NCBI GenBank assembly: GCA_030427085.1
Contig: JAUHXH010000005.1
Coordinates: 248,001-312,000, forward strand
DNA from: Gammaproteobacteria bacterium
Lineage (GTDB): Bacteria > Pseudomonadota > Gammaproteobacteria > Pseudomonadales > Halieaceae
Direction of reading: 5' to 3'
DNA length: 64,000 bases
The notes beneath the pieces are model-generated. The model saw only the letters and a program-made list of their open reading frames with translations. It was not told where the DNA came from and ran no database searches. Below, in pieces: positions 34,909-45,410 of this stretch. The translations under genes and the position numbers were made by a program. Positions within the stretch are counted from its first letter, which is position 1. Every line of letters begins with the position of its first letter.

Positions 34909-36753
34909 TTAATTGTCGAACAGGGCCTCGACAGTATTGCGCGCCACTACCTGATAACCGGGGGCGGCCCGTTCGTAGATTGCCGTGGCCCGTTGTCGCC
35001 CACTCTCGCTTTCCAGTAAGGCCTGGTAGAGCGGCACGATCAATTTGCGGCGGCCAATTTCGACCAGATAGCTATCCACCCGAGGCCAGGCAGGGGCGTA
35101 GCTGTGGCGAATCGCGATCAGTAACCAGCTGTGGGCAATCTCGGCATTACTGGAGGCGGTGAGACCAAAAGCCGCATCCAATTCAGCGAGCTGTTGCTCT
35201 GACAAACCGCGAGGCAGATTGTTCAGAAAAAAGCGCCACTGGTCCACCGTCCAACTTTCGGTGTTTAGTGCTTCGGCGGATTTTTCCCCCGCCAGCCAGG
35301 CTTTCGCTTCTGCAGCGACACGGTCAAAGGCGTCGGAACTGGGCACCGGCGCGCCCTCGGGAATACCCGGTTCAAAGATCCACTGGCGCAGGCGCTTCAT
35401 GGTGATCTTGCCGCCGGAAGGTTTTACCAGATGCTGATCCGCATAGGCCAGGAACTGGTCGGTAGTCAGGCTCTGGAAGGCAAAGTCCTGGAAGTAGTTA
35501 CGCAGGAACTCGTCAAACGCCTCGCGGCCCACGCGGTGTTCCATTTCAGTGACAAACAGCGCGCCTTTCTCATACGGCACATCGCTGAAGGCGGCGTCCG
35601 GGTCGCGCCCGGTGAGATCCGGCAGCAGGCGTGTATCGGGCGCGGGCATGCTGGCGATGTCGGCTTCCAGATCCTGGTAGCCCAACACCCGCTCCATGTC
35701 AGCGCGGCGCTCGCCGTAAACCAGTTCCATGATGCGGTAAGTCAGATAGGTGGTGAAACCCTCGTTGAGCCAGATATCAGGCCAGGTGGCGTTGGTCACG
35801 GTGTTGCCGGACCAGGAGTGTGCCAGCTCGTGGGCGATCAGACTGACCAGGCTGCGGTCCCCGGCGATAACGGTTGGCGTGATGAAGGACAGGCGCGGGT
35901 TTTCCATCCCGCCCCAGGGAAAGCTCGGGGGCAAAATCAGCAGGTCGTAGCGATCCCACGTGTAGGCGCCGTAGAGCTTTTCCACTTCCTCCAGCATGGA
36001 TTCGGTATCGGCAAATTCCCAGGCGGCGCGTTCCAGAATGGCCGGCTCGGCATACACGCCGGTACGCTCTCCCATGGGTTGAAAATCCAGGTCACCCACG
36101 GCCAGCGCCAGCAGATAGCTGGGGATGGGCTGGGGCATGTTGAAATTAAATACGCCGTCCTTGGGGGCCGTGGGGTCGTTGGAGGCACTCATCACCGCGC
36201 GCAAGCCCTTGGGCACTCGCAAGGTAGCGTCGTAGGTGATACGCACGGCGGGCGTGTCCTGCAGGGGGACAAAACTCCGGGCATGAATGGCCTGGGCCTG
36301 ACTGTACAGGAAGGGGTGTTTCTTGCCCGCTGTCTGGGCCGGTTCCAGCCACTGCAGACCGCTGGCGCCTGGATCTGATTCATATACAACCTTCACCTGA
36401 TCGGCTTCAGTGGCCAACTGCACAGTCAACGACGCACCAAAGTCGGGTGAGGACTTACCCACCTCGAAAGCCGCATTTTTCCAGATTCCCGCCACGCGTT
36501 GCTGAACGGCTTCGATGGTCAGGTCGCGAGTGTCCAACACCAGTTCAGCGGCCTCGGGCGCCACCCGTTTGAAGTCGAGCACGACGCTGCCCCGCAGCCG
36601 CTGGGCATCAAAGTCCGCGGTTAAATCGAGCGTCAGATGGGTAACCAGCACCTGGTCCGGGTTGCTGTAGGAATGCTGGTCCCGGGCGGCATTGGCTGCG
36701 AGCGGGAGCACCAGAACGCAGGCCAGTAGCCAGCGTGTCAGGGTTGTAAACAT
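34909..36753 (-). CDS. M1-family aminopeptidase (leukotriene A4 hydrolase-like)
   Basis: About 614 residues. The start at MFTTLTRWLL gives a signal peptide ending near NAARD. The zinc site HELAH-18-E lies at about residue 305 (SLIAHELAHSWSGN, then DIWLNEGFTTYLTY). The substrate-binding GGMEN precedes it, and YEKGALFVTEMEHRVG carries the catalytic Tyr region. The C-terminal helical domain (about 460-610) matches the leukotriene A4 hydrolase subgroup. It trims N-terminal residues from peptides outside the cytoplasm. The MATE gene follows closely. Confidence 0.92.
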   Translation of the reverse strand: MFTTLTRWLLACVLVLPLAANAARDQHSYSNPDQVLVTHLTLDLTADFDAQRLRGSVVLDFKRVAPEAAELVLDTRDLTIEAVQQRVAGIWKNAAFEVGKSSPDFGASLTVQLATEADQVKVVYESDPGASGLQWLEPAQTAGKKHPFLYSQAQAIHARSFVPLQDTPAVRITYDATLRVPKGLRAVMSASNDPTAPKDGVFNFNMPQPIPSYLLALAVGDLDFQPMGERTGVYAEPAILERAAWEFADTESMLEEVEKLYGAYTWDRYDLLILPPSFPWGGMENPRLSFITPTVIAGDRSLVSLIAHELAHSWSGNTVTNATWPDIWLNEGFTTYLTYRIMELVYGERRADMERVLGYQDLEADIASMPAPDTRLLPDLTGRDPDAAFSDVPYEKGALFVTEMEHRVGREAFDEFLRNYFQDFAFQSLTTDQFLAYADQHLVKPSGGKITMKRLRQWIFEPGIPEGAPVPSSDAFDRVAAEAKAWLAGEKSAEALNTESWTVDQWRFFLNNLPRGLSEQQLAELDAAFGLTASSNAEIAHSWLLIAIRHSYAPAWPRVDSYLVEIGRRKLIVPLYQALLESESGRQRATAIYERAAPGYQVVARNTVEALFDN

Positions 36754-36883
36754 GGGAAGCCTCGGCAAGAGTGTGAATCAGCTCAGGGGCGCAGATGATA
36801 ACCGGCTGGAAAGCCCTTGAAAAACAAGACTTCACCCCCAAAAAAAGCTACCCTTCGCGAGTCTTTCCCCTTTGTGTGTCACT

Positions 36884-38053
36884 ATGACTGAAAAACAGAG
36901 CAAACCGCCCTTTGACCCGGTCAATGTCGCGGTATTCGTCGGCCTGCCCCTGCTGGCCCTGATCCTGGTACCCGCCTGGGGCGTTTACCACGGTTACGAC
37001 GCCTTCGAATGGGGTTGGGCGCTGGCCCTGCTGTACCTCAACGGCATGTCCATCACTGGCGGCTATCACCGACTGTGGGCCCACAATGCCTACAAAGCCC
37101 ACCCGGCACTGAAGTGGTTTTATGCCTTTTGGGGCGCCGGTGCACTGCAGAACAGCATCCTGATCTGGGCTTCCGATCACCGCCGCCACCATCGTCATGT
37201 AGACGATAACGAGCTCGACCCCTACTCCGCCGGCCGCGGCCTGTGGTTCAGCCACATGGGCTGGATGCTGCGCCAGTACCGCACCAATAACCCCGATTTC
37301 AGCAATGCCCAGGATCTGGAGCGCGATCCGGTGGTGATGTTCCAGCACAAGCACTATCTGGCCTTCACCCTCACCGCCAACATCGGTGTTCCGCTGGCCC
37401 TGGGCCTGTGGCACGGCGACGTCATCAGCGCTCTGCTGCTGGTTGGTCTGGCGCGCCTGGTGGTCAACCACCACGTGACCTTCTTCATCAATTCCCTGGC
37501 GCACTACTGGGGCCGCCGCCCCTACACCGAGAGCAACAGCGCGCGGGACAACGACATTCTGGCCTTCCTGACCTACGGCGAGGGCTACCACAACTATCAC
37601 CACATCTTTCAGAACGACTACCGCAACGGCATCCGCTGGTATCACTGGGATCCCACCAAGTGGATGATCAATCTGTGCGCCCGCGTGGGACTGGCCAGCA
37701 AGCTCAACCGCATTCCGGATTTCCGTATTCAGCGAGCGATTCTGGACACCCAGTTCGAACGCGCCAGCCGTCAGATCGCCACCACCAACGCCTGTGACAA
37801 CCTCAAGGCCCGCCTGGAGCGCGAATACCAGTTGTTCACCGAGTCGGTAAATGCCTGGAAGGAACTGCAGTCGGAACGCTACGAGCGCAAGAAAGCCGAG
37901 TTTGGCGGTGCCCTGGAGCAGCACAAACAGCAGTTGCAGAACAAGTGGGAGCGCGCTGCCTTCCGCACCAAGTTCAAGGAACTGGAATACTCCCTGAAGA
38001 TGCAGAACAAGCGCCTCAGCCTGCTGATGCGTGAAGCGGCTGCCGCAGCATGA
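36884..38053 (+). CDS. Acyl-CoA delta-9-type fatty acid desaturase with coiled-coil tail
   Basis: About 389 residues. The ATG at 36884 is preferred over a TTG four codons upstream. The three histidine boxes are complete: HRLWAH (62-67), HRRHHRH (99-105) and HNYHH (236-240), set among membrane segments, as in acyl-CoA desaturases that insert a double bond with di-iron and oxygen. From about 290 onward a long charged helix follows ([20 protein letters not shown] and onward), probably a coiled coil and not part of the catalytic core. The last four bases overlap the glutathione peroxidase gene. Confidence 0.93.
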   Translation: MTEKQSKPPFDPVNVAVFVGLPLLALILVPAWGVYHGYDAFEWGWALALLYLNGMSITGGYHRLWAHNAYKAHPALKWFYAFWGAGALQNSILIWASDHRRHHRHVDDNELDPYSAGRGLWFSHMGWMLRQYRTNNPDFSNAQDLERDPVVMFQHKHYLAFTLTANIGVPLALGLWHGDVISALLLVGLARLVVNHHVTFFINSLAHYWGRRPYTESNSARDNDILAFLTYGEGYHNYHHIFQNDYRNGIRWYHWDPTKWMINLCARVGLASKLNRIPDFRIQRAILDTQFERASRQIATTNACDNLKARLEREYQLFTESVNAWKELQSERYERKKAEFGGALEQHKQQLQNKWERAAFRTKFKELEYSLKMQNKRLSLLMREAAAAA

Positions 38054-38529
38054 GTGTTTTCGAGTTCAGCGCAGCGACCGCCGGCGGTACCGAGCGGCCG
38101 CTGTCCGAGTTTCAGGGCAAAGTATTGCTGATCGTCAACACCGCCTCGAAGTGTGGTTTCACACCCCAGTTCGAGGGGCTGGAAAAATTGTACGAAAACT
38201 ACCGCGACCGCGGCCTGGAAATTCTGGGCTTCCCCTGCAACCAGTTCGGCAAGCAGGACCCGGGCAGCAACGACGAAATTCAGGAGTTCTGCCAACTCAA
38301 CTACGGCGTGAGCTTCCCCATGTTCGGCAAGATCGAGGTGAACGGCAGCGATGCCAGCCCGCTCTACCAACACCTGAAGTCAGAAGCACCGGGCGCCCTG
38401 GGCACCAAGGCCATCAAGTGGAACTTCACCAAGTTCCTGGTAAACCGTGAGGGCGAGGTGGTGCGCCGTTACGCACCCAAGGACAAGCCCGCGGATATCG
38501 CCGCTGATATCGAGGCCCTGCTGGGCTGA
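38050..38529 (+). CDS. Glutathione peroxidase family protein
   Basis: 159 residues, thiol peroxidase of the GPx type with Cys35 at the active site ([20 protein letters not shown]). The partner residues Gln ([13 protein letters not shown]) and Trp ([10 protein letters not shown]) are present. Enzymes of this kind reduce hydroperoxides, usually with thioredoxin in bacteria. The ATGA overlap with the desaturase gene means the two are cotranslated, so it may protect newly made unsaturated lipids. That link is inferred. Confidence 0.95.
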   Translation: MSVFEFSAATAGGTERPLSEFQGKVLLIVNTASKCGFTPQFEGLEKLYENYRDRGLEILGFPCNQFGKQDPGSNDEIQEFCQLNYGVSFPMFGKIEVNGSDASPLYQHLKSEAPGALGTKAIKWNFTKFLVNREGEVVRRYAPKDKPADIAADIEALLG

Positions 38530-38555
38530 CCAGCCACCCTCAGCATCAGCCCGAT

Positions 38556-38582
38556 CCCAGCTACTAGCGCTAGCTGGGTTTA
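38556..38582. terminator. Terminator between convergent genes
   Basis: CCCAGCTA pairs with TAGCTGGG around a seven-base loop and is followed by TTT on the plus strand. It lies between the peroxidase gene and the end of the LRR gene, serving at least the former. Confidence 0.6.
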
Positions 38583-38587
38583 CATCC

Positions 38588-40672
38588 TCAATGGCGCAAC
38601 CCGCGTATCCTCAGGTTGTAAAACGCCACCATCATCAGCGACAGCACCGTTAAAACCAGAGCAGGTAGCGACCAGAAGGGGACCGGGCGGGCCGGTGCCA
38701 CGGCGGTACTGACGCAAGTCACGCTCACATTGGTCACATCCGCGCCAGCCAGCGTCCCACTGCCATTGCTTACAGAGCAGGATTGACTCGCTGGCTGAGT
38801 AGCCACTGTCACCGTGTACGATGACCCATCAGCCAGAGAAGAAAACGTGAAGTTGCCATCGGCGGTCAGGGTCTGGTCGTCGGCGCCGTTGATCTGTAGC
38901 ACCAGAGTTTCGCCCCCCGTCAGACCACTCACGGTACCGCCGACGGTAAACTCATTCAGGGCGCAGACCACACTCACATCATTGAGGCTGGCGGGCGGCA
39001 TCGTACCGGAACCTTTCTTCACGTTACAGGACTCGCTGGGCGCGGCAGGCTGGGTCAGAACGGTCACAGCATAGGCAGTGCCAGCTAACACCGGCGTAGC
39101 GAAAGTGAACGCCCCATTGGCGCTCAGGGTCAGATCGTCACCGCCGTTAACCTGCAGCACTACCGTGTCACCAGGCACCAGACCGGAGAGCAGACCCCCC
39201 AGGGTGTAGCTCACACCTGTACCTTGCAAATTCACACTCACCGGCCCGCTGGGCAGGGTACTACTGATATTGATCGTCTGACTGGCAGCGCCGACAGCAG
39301 TTGGACTGAAGGAGTACTCCAGGGTGCAACTGGCGGACGGAGCGAGGGTGAAAGGCGCGCTGGCGCAGGTGCCTCCACTTAGCGTGAACGGCGCGGCAGC
39401 GGCATCGATGGCAGAGATATCCACATCGCTAAAGCCGGTATTGCTGAGGGTCACACTTTGGGTCGGGCTGGTGATGCCCACCTCGATGTCGCCAAAATCC
39501 AGGGCGTTGGTGCTCAGTGCCAATACGACATAGGCGCTAAGGCAGTCATCGGCGCTTTGAGCACCCACAGCGTTGGCAGCGATGGCTACAGTCCCGCCCA
39601 CCGAATCGGTGCCTGGGTTGTGGGGTATGGTCGGCCAGCCCAAAACAGGCGCAAGGGCTGCACAGTTGGTCAGCGCAGTATTGGCCTGAACACGCAAATC
39701 TGTCCCCACGCTGGTCAGAGCGGCAAAACCATTCAGATTGGACAGAGCCGGATTCTGGAGCAGAAACACCCGCCCCCCAATAGTTGTCAGGGCTGAAAGA
39801 CCGTCCACGTTAGCCAACGCGTTGTTTACGGCTATATCCAGGTTACCACCGACACTGTTAAGGGTGGACAGACCATCCAGTTGGGATAGAGCGGGATTTT
39901 GCGTGATGTTCAACAATCCACCAACGGTGGTCAGGGCGGACAGCCCATCAAGGTTACTCAAGCTGGCATTCTGGCCCACTCGAACCGTGTCACCAACACT
40001 GGTCAATGCGGAAAGCGCACTGATATCCGTTAAGAGTGCGTTGTCAGTTATGACCAGATCATCGCTCAGCGATGAGAGCAGGGGCAGGCCTGAGAGATCA
40101 GCAAGACTGCCATTTCCGGTAATGTGTAATCCGCCCACCCCAGTGATTGCAGACAGGCCACTGAGATTGGTCAGGGCGTCGCTCCCTGAGATCGTCACCG
40201 ATGTCGCACTGGAGAGGGCAGAGAGGCCATTCAGGTTCGTCAGCATAGTGCTACCTGACACAACTAGCCCCGCCCCCACACTGGTCAGGCCGGACAAAGC
40301 ATCCAGATTGACCAGCGCACCATTGGAAGAGATTTCCAGATTATCGCCCACGCTGGCCAATGCATTCAGGCCCGTGAGATCTGTCAGGCCAGAGTTGTTC
40401 AGTATTTCCAAGCGCCCCCCTACGGCAATCAGGGCAGACAGGCCGTTAAGGTTGACGATGGGGTCAGCCACGCCGGCACCCGTATTAATCCGCAGAAGGC
40501 CAATTACTGTGTCACATGGGCCGTGGTCTGTCTGAAATTGATCAACGTGGGCCTGCGTTTGCAGTGTGATGTCAGCCGAACTGCAGTCCACGGCCTGCGC
40601 TTCCGGGACCATCAGGCCGCTCGACAGGAAGAGCAACAACGCGCCTAATCGGGACATGGGTTTCGACTGCAT
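38588..40672 (-). CDS. Exported leucine-rich-repeat protein with IPTL-CTERM-like tail
   Basis: About 694 residues starting at MQSKPMSRLG, where AAGGA stands 5 bases upstream. A signal peptide (to about EAQA) is followed by about eleven 24-residue receptor-L-type leucine-rich repeats (NLNGLSALIAVGGRLEILNN and similar). Then comes a choice-of-anchor/ASPM-SPD-2-Hydin-type domain (LDFGDIEVGITSPTQSVTLS), and two similar modules with VLQVNGGDDLTLSANGAFTF. The end, VPFWSLPALVLTVLSLMMVA plus a basic tail, resembles an IPTL-CTERM sorting signal. The protein is probably surface-exposed or secreted by a dedicated sorting route; its binding partner is unknown. Confidence 0.8.
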   Translation of the reverse strand: MQSKPMSRLGALLLFLSSGLMVPEAQAVDCSSADITLQTQAHVDQFQTDHGPCDTVIGLLRINTGAGVADPIVNLNGLSALIAVGGRLEILNNSGLTDLTGLNALASVGDNLEISSNGALVNLDALSGLTSVGAGLVVSGSTMLTNLNGLSALSSATSVTISGSDALTNLSGLSAITGVGGLHITGNGSLADLSGLPLLSSLSDDLVITDNALLTDISALSALTSVGDTVRVGQNASLSNLDGLSALTTVGGLLNITQNPALSQLDGLSTLNSVGGNLDIAVNNALANVDGLSALTTIGGRVFLLQNPALSNLNGFAALTSVGTDLRVQANTALTNCAALAPVLGWPTIPHNPGTDSVGGTVAIAANAVGAQSADDCLSAYVVLALSTNALDFGDIEVGITSPTQSVTLSNTGFSDVDISAIDAAAAPFTLSGGTCASAPFTLAPSASCTLEYSFSPTAVGAASQTINISSTLPSGPVSVNLQGTGVSYTLGGLLSGLVPGDTVVLQVNGGDDLTLSANGAFTFATPVLAGTAYAVTVLTQPAAPSESCNVKKGSGTMPPASLNDVSVVCALNEFTVGGTVSGLTGGETLVLQINGADDQTLTADGNFTFSSLADGSSYTVTVATQPASQSCSVSNGSGTLAGADVTNVSVTCVSTAVAPARPVPFWSLPALVLTVLSLMMVAFYNLRIRGLRH

Positions 40673-40849
40673 GGGCATCCTTCCTCGCGATCCAGGGTAC
40701 GAAAACAGGGGCATCACATGGGGGTATTCTAGGCCAAGCGGAACGATGTGTCCCCGAAGCTTTTCACCCCTGTATGGCGACTACTGCGCCCCTGCCATTG
40801 CTCGACGCACCCAGCAATCACAAGCTCGCCAAGCCAGTGTCGATTTCGC

Positions 40850-42433
40850 TCAGTGTTCCCGCGTAGCCCGGAAATCCAGATCGGGCCAGCGCTCCTCCAT
40901 CAGGTTCAGGTTCACCCGCGTTGGCGCAAGATAGGTCAGGTGGCCACCCCCGTCGATAGAAAGCTGATCCGCTGCTTTCTTACGGAAGTCTTCCAGCTTG
41001 CGTTCATCATCGCAGCTGATCCAGCGTGCGGTGTAAACATTCACCGGCTCGTAGATCGCCTCCACCTTGTACTCGTCCTTCAGGCGGTAAGCCACCACAT
41101 CGAACTGCAGCTGGCCTACGGCACCCACAATCAGATCTGTGGAATTAATGGGGGCGAATACCTGGGTAGAGCCCTCTTCCGATAACTGCTGCAATCCTTT
41201 CTGTAACTGCTTGGATTTCATCGGGTCAGTCAGGCGGATGCGGCGGAACAGTTCCGGCGCGAAATGAGGAATGCCGGTAAATTGCAGCTCCTCGCCCTCA
41301 GTGAAGGTGTCGCCGATCTGGATGGTGCCGTGGTTGTGGAGGCCGATGATGTCGCCGGACACGGCGTTTTCCACCAGCACTCGCTCACCCGCTTTGAATG
41401 TCACCGCGTCGGCGATTTTCACATCCTTGGCGATGCGGGTGTGGCGCATTTTCATGCCCTTGCCGTAGCGACCGGAACAGATGCGCATAAAGGCGATCCG
41501 GTCCCGGTGGCGCGGATCCATATTGGCCTGGATCTTGAACACAAAGCCGCTGAATTTATCTTCGCGGGCGCTCACTGCGCGGGAGGTCGCCTCGCGATCC
41601 TGTGGCGGCGGCGCCCACTGCACAAAGTCGTCCAGCATTTCCCGCACACCGAAGTTGGCCAGCGCGGTGCCGAAAAACACCGGAGTCAGTTTGCCCGCAA
41701 GGAAGGCGTCCAGATCCCACTCGTGGCTGGCGCCGCGCACCAGTTCGATTTCTTCGAGAAAGTCGTCGTAATCCTCACCAAGCAGAGCGCGCGCTTCGTC
41801 GCTTTCCAGGCCCTCAATGCGCTTGTCGTCCGGCAGGATCGCGCCCTGGCCCGGGGTAAAACAGTGGATGGTGTCGGTGTAGAGGTTGTACACGCCCTTG
41901 AAAAAACTGCCCATGCCGATGGGCCAGTTCACCGGCGCCGCTTCAATGCCGAGCACTTCCTCGATTTCGTCCAGCAGTTCAATGGGGTCGCGAATGTCCC
42001 GGTCCATCTTGTTGACGAAACTGATGATGGGCGTGTCACGCAGCCGGCACACGTTCATCAGTTTGATGGTGCGGTCTTCCACACCCTTGGCGCCGTCGAT
42101 CACCATCAGGGCCGAATCCACGGCGGTGAGTGTGCGGTAGGTGTCCTCGGAAAAGTCCTCGTGCCCGGGCGTATCCAGCAGATTGACCACGCGATCCCGG
42201 TAGGGGAACTGCATCACCGAGGAAGTGACCGAGATACCCCGCTCCTGCTCCATACTCATCCAGTCGGAGGTGGCATGGGGGCCCTTCTTGCCTTTCACCG
42301 TACCTGCTACCTGAATCGCCTGCCCCAGCAGGAGCAGTTTTTCCGTGATGGTGGTTTTACCGGCGTCCGGGTGCGAGATGATGGCAAAGGTGCGGCGGCG
42401 TGCGATGTCGTTGCTGAGGCTGGTGTCGCTCAT
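40850..42433 (-). CDS. prfC: Peptide chain release factor 3
   Basis: About 527 residues, starting at [11 protein letters not shown] translational GTPase with G1 in [21 protein letters not shown]3 as DTPGHEDF and G4 as NKMDRD. RF3 frees RF1 and RF2 from the ribosome after termination. An ATG five codons upstream is possible but weaker. It is divergent from regB, with about 220 bases between them that hold no clear operator. Confidence 0.97.
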   Translation of the reverse strand: MSDTSLSNDIARRRTFAIISHPDAGKTTITEKLLLLGQAIQVAGTVKGKKGPHATSDWMSMEQERGISVTSSVMQFPYRDRVVNLLDTPGHEDFSEDTYRTLTAVDSALMVIDGAKGVEDRTIKLMNVCRLRDTPIISFVNKMDRDIRDPIELLDEIEEVLGIEAAPVNWPIGMGSFFKGVYNLYTDTIHCFTPGQGAILPDDKRIEGLESDEARALLGEDYDDFLEEIELVRGASHEWDLDAFLAGKLTPVFFGTALANFGVREMLDDFVQWAPPPQDREATSRAVSAREDKFSGFVFKIQANMDPRHRDRIAFMRICSGRYGKGMKMRHTRIAKDVKIADAVTFKAGERVLVENAVSGDIIGLHNHGTIQIGDTFTEGEELQFTGIPHFAPELFRRIRLTDPMKSKQLQKGLQQLSEEGSTQVFAPINSTDLIVGAVGQLQFDVVAYRLKDEYKVEAIYEPVNVYTARWISCDDERKLEDFRKKAADQLSIDGGGHLTYLAPTRVNLNLMEERWPDLDFRATREH

Positions 42434-42654
42434 GATGTCCTGGCGCAATGCAATTTGGGGCCGTGGCGGGAATCGACCGCGCCAGAGGCGAAAAACGGGG
42501 CATTATACGCGCTGCGGCGAGGATGTGCGCTCCCGTGCGTCGCCTGCTGCGACACATCGCCGCAGGGATCGAGTACACGCCTGTGAGCCTTTATACTGCG
42601 CCCCCAATCGCCACTCAGAACGCCGAGCCTGCACAGCGGGTTACACTTGCCACC

Positions 42655-43968
42655 ATGACCACCCCTCAAGCTCCTACAGCGGAGCGCTACAGCCCCAGCG
42701 TGGAGAACCTGCGCAGCCTGATCTGGATCCGCAGTATCGCCCTGCTCGGCCAGACCGGCGTACTGGCCTATGTGGTCATATTCAGCCGCACTACCGAGTC
42801 GCCCTGGGGCCTGGCAATGGCGCTGGTCGCATTTGCAGCTGTGACGCTGCTCAGCCTGTGGCGAACGACTCGACCGTGGCCGGTGTCGGATGGCGAATTT
42901 CTCCTCCAGCTGTTCGTCGATGTGCTGGGCTGGGCTGCACTGATGTATTTCAGCGGTGGTGCCAACAACCCCTTTGTGTCCTACCTCATCGTGCCACTGG
43001 TGATCGCGGCGGCGGTGCTGTCCTGGGCCTCGGCCTGGCTGGTCACTGCCGCCTGTTTGTTGGCCTACAGCGGCCTGGTGTACTTCTACCAACCCTTTCC
43101 GCTATTCACGCCCCATGCGGCCATGGGCCACGGCGATGCCGGGCAGGTGCATGTACTGGGCATGTGGTTTAACTTCCTCTTCAGCGCCGGCCTGATCACC
43201 TTTTTTGTCATCCGCATGGCGGCGCAGTTGCGGCGGCGGGAAGCGCGAACTGTGGCGCGCAAGGAAGACAAACTCCGCAATGAACAGATCATTGCGGTGG
43301 CCGGTCTGGCCGCCGGCACCGCCCACGAGTTGGGCACGCCCCTGGGGACCATGACCTTGCTGGTGGACGAAATGCTGGCGGACCCCGAATTAGGCGACCA
43401 GACGCGCAAGGACTGCGAGGGAGTGAAAAAACAGCTCGACCAGTGCCGGGGCATCCTCGCCAATCTCACCGCCACCGCCCGCCTGAGTTCGGTGGAGGAA
43501 AAGCAGCGGTTTGACCTCGAGGACTATCTCCACCAGGTGATCGACACCTGGGCCGTGCGGCGCCCCGACATTGCCCACGATTTGCTACTCGTGGGAACGG
43601 GAAACTGCCCGCAAATCGCCGTCGACCCGACCTTGGCACAAGCCATCGAAAATCTACTCAACAATGCCGCCAATAGCGGCAGTGAGCGCGTGGAACTGGG
43701 CGCCGACTGGAACAGCGAGAGCATCATTCTCACCGTCAGGGACTGGGGCTCCGGCATCTCCACCGACCGACTGGAACAGTTGGGCAAGCCTGAAGTCGTT
43801 ACCAGTAAAACCGGCCTGGGACTCGGACTGCTGTTGAGCCACGCCACGGTGGAGCGCTATGGCGGACGCATCGCCGTGCGCAATCATCCCGAGGGTGGCG
43901 CCGTGGCGACCCTGGTTTTGCCACGGATCGCATTGAGCCCGGAACAGGGAGAACACCCCGCGTCATGA
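42655..43968 (+). CDS. regB: Redox-sensing histidine kinase RegB/PrrB-like
   Basis: About 437 residues, starting at MTTPQAPTAE; longer in-frame starts would run into the prfC promoter region and lack the family start. About six membrane helices span 22-190, including the quinone-contact motif GGANNPF (101-107). The kinase core has His224 in AAGTAHELGTPLG. Cys264 is in QCRGILANL and matches the redox-box Cys of RegB. The ATPase end has NAANSG and GLGLGLL. RegB senses the quinone pool and phosphorylates RegA. It is coupled to regA (ATGA overlap). Confidence 0.92.
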   Translation: MTTPQAPTAERYSPSVENLRSLIWIRSIALLGQTGVLAYVVIFSRTTESPWGLAMALVAFAAVTLLSLWRTTRPWPVSDGEFLLQLFVDVLGWAALMYFSGGANNPFVSYLIVPLVIAAAVLSWASAWLVTAACLLAYSGLVYFYQPFPLFTPHAAMGHGDAGQVHVLGMWFNFLFSAGLITFFVIRMAAQLRRREARTVARKEDKLRNEQIIAVAGLAAGTAHELGTPLGTMTLLVDEMLADPELGDQTRKDCEGVKKQLDQCRGILANLTATARLSSVEEKQRFDLEDYLHQVIDTWAVRRPDIAHDLLLVGTGNCPQIAVDPTLAQAIENLLNNAANSGSERVELGADWNSESIILTVRDWGSGISTDRLEQLGKPEVVTSKTGLGLGLLLSHATVERYGGRIAVRNHPEGGAVATLVLPRIALSPEQGEHPAS

Positions 43969-44501
43969 GTGAACCGCATTCCCACGTGTTACTGGTCGAC
44001 GATGACGAGGCCTTCACCGATGCGATGTCGCGGGGCTTCCAGCGGCGCGGCTTCAGTGTGACTGCCGTACACAGCGCCGACGAGGCGCTGGTCCGATGTC
44101 CCACGGTAAAGCCCAGCCATATCGTGCTCGACCTCAACATGCCTGGCACCTCGGGCTTGCGTGCGCTGCCGGATCTGGTACGGGCAGCGCCGGACGCACG
44201 GGTGTTGGTCCTAACGGGGTATTCGAGCATTGCCACCGCAGTTGAGGCGATGCAGGCAGGCGCGGTGAACTACCTGTGCAAGCCGGCTTCGGTTGAGGAA
44301 GTTATCGTAGCCTTCGACGGGCCACAGAGCGGGTCGGCGGAAGTCCCCCACCAGCCCCCCTCGGTGGATCGCCTGGAATGGGAGCACATCCAACGGGTGC
44401 TCGGTGAACACGAGGGCAATATCTCCGCCACCGCGCGCGCGCTGGGCATGCACCGGCGCACGCTACAACGCAAACTGCAAAAACGTCCGGTTAAGCGCTG
44501 A
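43965..44501 (+). CDS. regA: Redox response regulator RegA/PrrA-like
   Basis: 178 residues. The receiver has acidic residues at 12-14 (LVDDDEAF) and the phosphoacceptor Asp56 in IVLDLNMPG, then a Lys in NYLCKPAS. A short linker leads to a Fis-type helix-turn-helix ([20 protein letters not shown]), which is diagnostic of RegA. It controls genes of respiration and nitrogen use under low oxygen in relatives. It overlaps regB by four bases, and its 3' end overlaps lipB tail to tail by 11 bases. Confidence 0.93.
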   Translation: MSEPHSHVLLVDDDEAFTDAMSRGFQRRGFSVTAVHSADEALVRCPTVKPSHIVLDLNMPGTSGLRALPDLVRAAPDARVLVLTGYSSIATAVEAMQAGAVNYLCKPASVEEVIVAFDGPQSGSAEVPHQPPSVDRLEWEHIQRVLGEHEGNISATARALGMHRRTLQRKLQKRPVKR

Positions 44502-45123
44502 TTTCGACCGCCGTCAGCCGGCGCTCCAGAATCTCCAACAGTGCTTCGCCAACGGCGTCGATATCGAAGTCGAGGTCTGGCCGGCAGCGAGCCATGGACG
44601 TGGCCTGCAAACCTTCATAGCCACAGGGGTTGATGCGGCTGAAGGGCTCCAGATCCAGATCCACGTTCAGCGCCAGCCCGTGGTAACTGCAACCGCGCCG
44701 CACGCGTAAACCCAGTGAAGCGATCTTGTCCTGTTCCACATAAACGCCCGGCGCCTCGGGCCGCGCGGCCGCATCGATCTGCCACTGGGCCAGCAATTCC
44801 ACGATGGCATCCTCAATCAGGGTCACCAGCGCGCGCACGCCGAGCCCGCGCCGCTTCAAATCAATTAACAGATAAACCACCCACTGGCCGGGGCCGTGAT
44901 AAGTCACCTGGCCGCCGCGGTCGGCCTGAATCACCGGGATATCGCCGGGCATCAGCACGTGTTCCGCCTTGCCCGCCTGCCCCTGGGTGAATACTCGGGG
45001 GTGTTGCAGCAGCCACAGCTCATCGGGCGTATCTGCATTGCGCGCGTCGGTGAAGGCCTTCATCTGGTCGAGCGCCAGCGAGTAATCGACCTGCCCGGGG
45101 CGGCGAATGTTGATGGGGAGCAT
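44491..45123 (-). CDS. lipB: Octanoyl-[acyl-carrier-protein]:protein N-octanoyltransferase
   Basis: 210 residues. LipB moves octanoate from ACP to lipoyl domains. The family segments are [20 protein letters not shown], the catalytic Lys in [10 protein letters not shown] and the Cys in RINPCGYEG. It ends the envelope block. In Pseudomonas lipA usually follows lipB; here regA lies convergently instead and no lipA is seen in the window. The last 11 bases overlap regA. Confidence 0.96.
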   Translation of the reverse strand: MLPINIRRPGQVDYSLALDQMKAFTDARNADTPDELWLLQHPRVFTQGQAGKAEHVLMPGDIPVIQADRGGQVTYHGPGQWVVYLLIDLKRRGLGVRALVTLIEDAIVELLAQWQIDAAARPEAPGVYVEQDKIASLGLRVRRGCSYHGLALNVDLDLEPFSRINPCGYEGLQATSMARCRPDLDFDIDAVGEALLEILERRLTAVEISA

Positions 45124-45130
45124 CGAGGGC

Positions 45131-45400
45131 TCAGATCACCATCTGCACCGCGCCGGTGGCGAGCAGGTCCTGGTGCAGCGCTTCCAGTTGCTCTTTACCG
45201 GTGGCGGTAATGGTAATGGTGATGGCACAGAAGGTGCCCTTGGCGCTGTCGCGGATGGTAATGGTCTCGCGGTCGAAGCCCGGGGCGTGGCGCTCAAATA
45301 CCTCCATCACCACACCGTGGAAGTCGTCACTCTGGCGACCGAGCACCTTGATCGGGTAGTCGCAGGGAAATTCAATTTTTGGGGGGTCTACTTCGGCCAC
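45131..45400 (-). CDS. ybeD: YbeD/DUF493 family protein
   Basis: 89 residues, full length for the DUF493 family, with the family opening [17 protein letters not shown] and closing beta-strand. It has a ferredoxin-like fold of regulatory type with no known reaction. It stands between dacA (11 bases) and lipB (8 bases) as in Pseudomonas and E. coli. Confidence 0.94.
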   Translation of the reverse strand: MAEVDPPKIEFPCDYPIKVLGRQSDDFHGVVMEVFERHAPGFDRETITIRDSAKGTFCAITITITATGKEQLEALHQDLLATGAVQMVI

Positions 45401-45410
45401 AGCGCGTTCC

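Noticed and set aside
42448-42654. 69-codon N-terminal extension of RegB
   Set aside because: No ribosome site was found for it, and the extra residues do not resemble RegB. The Met at 42655 fits the family.
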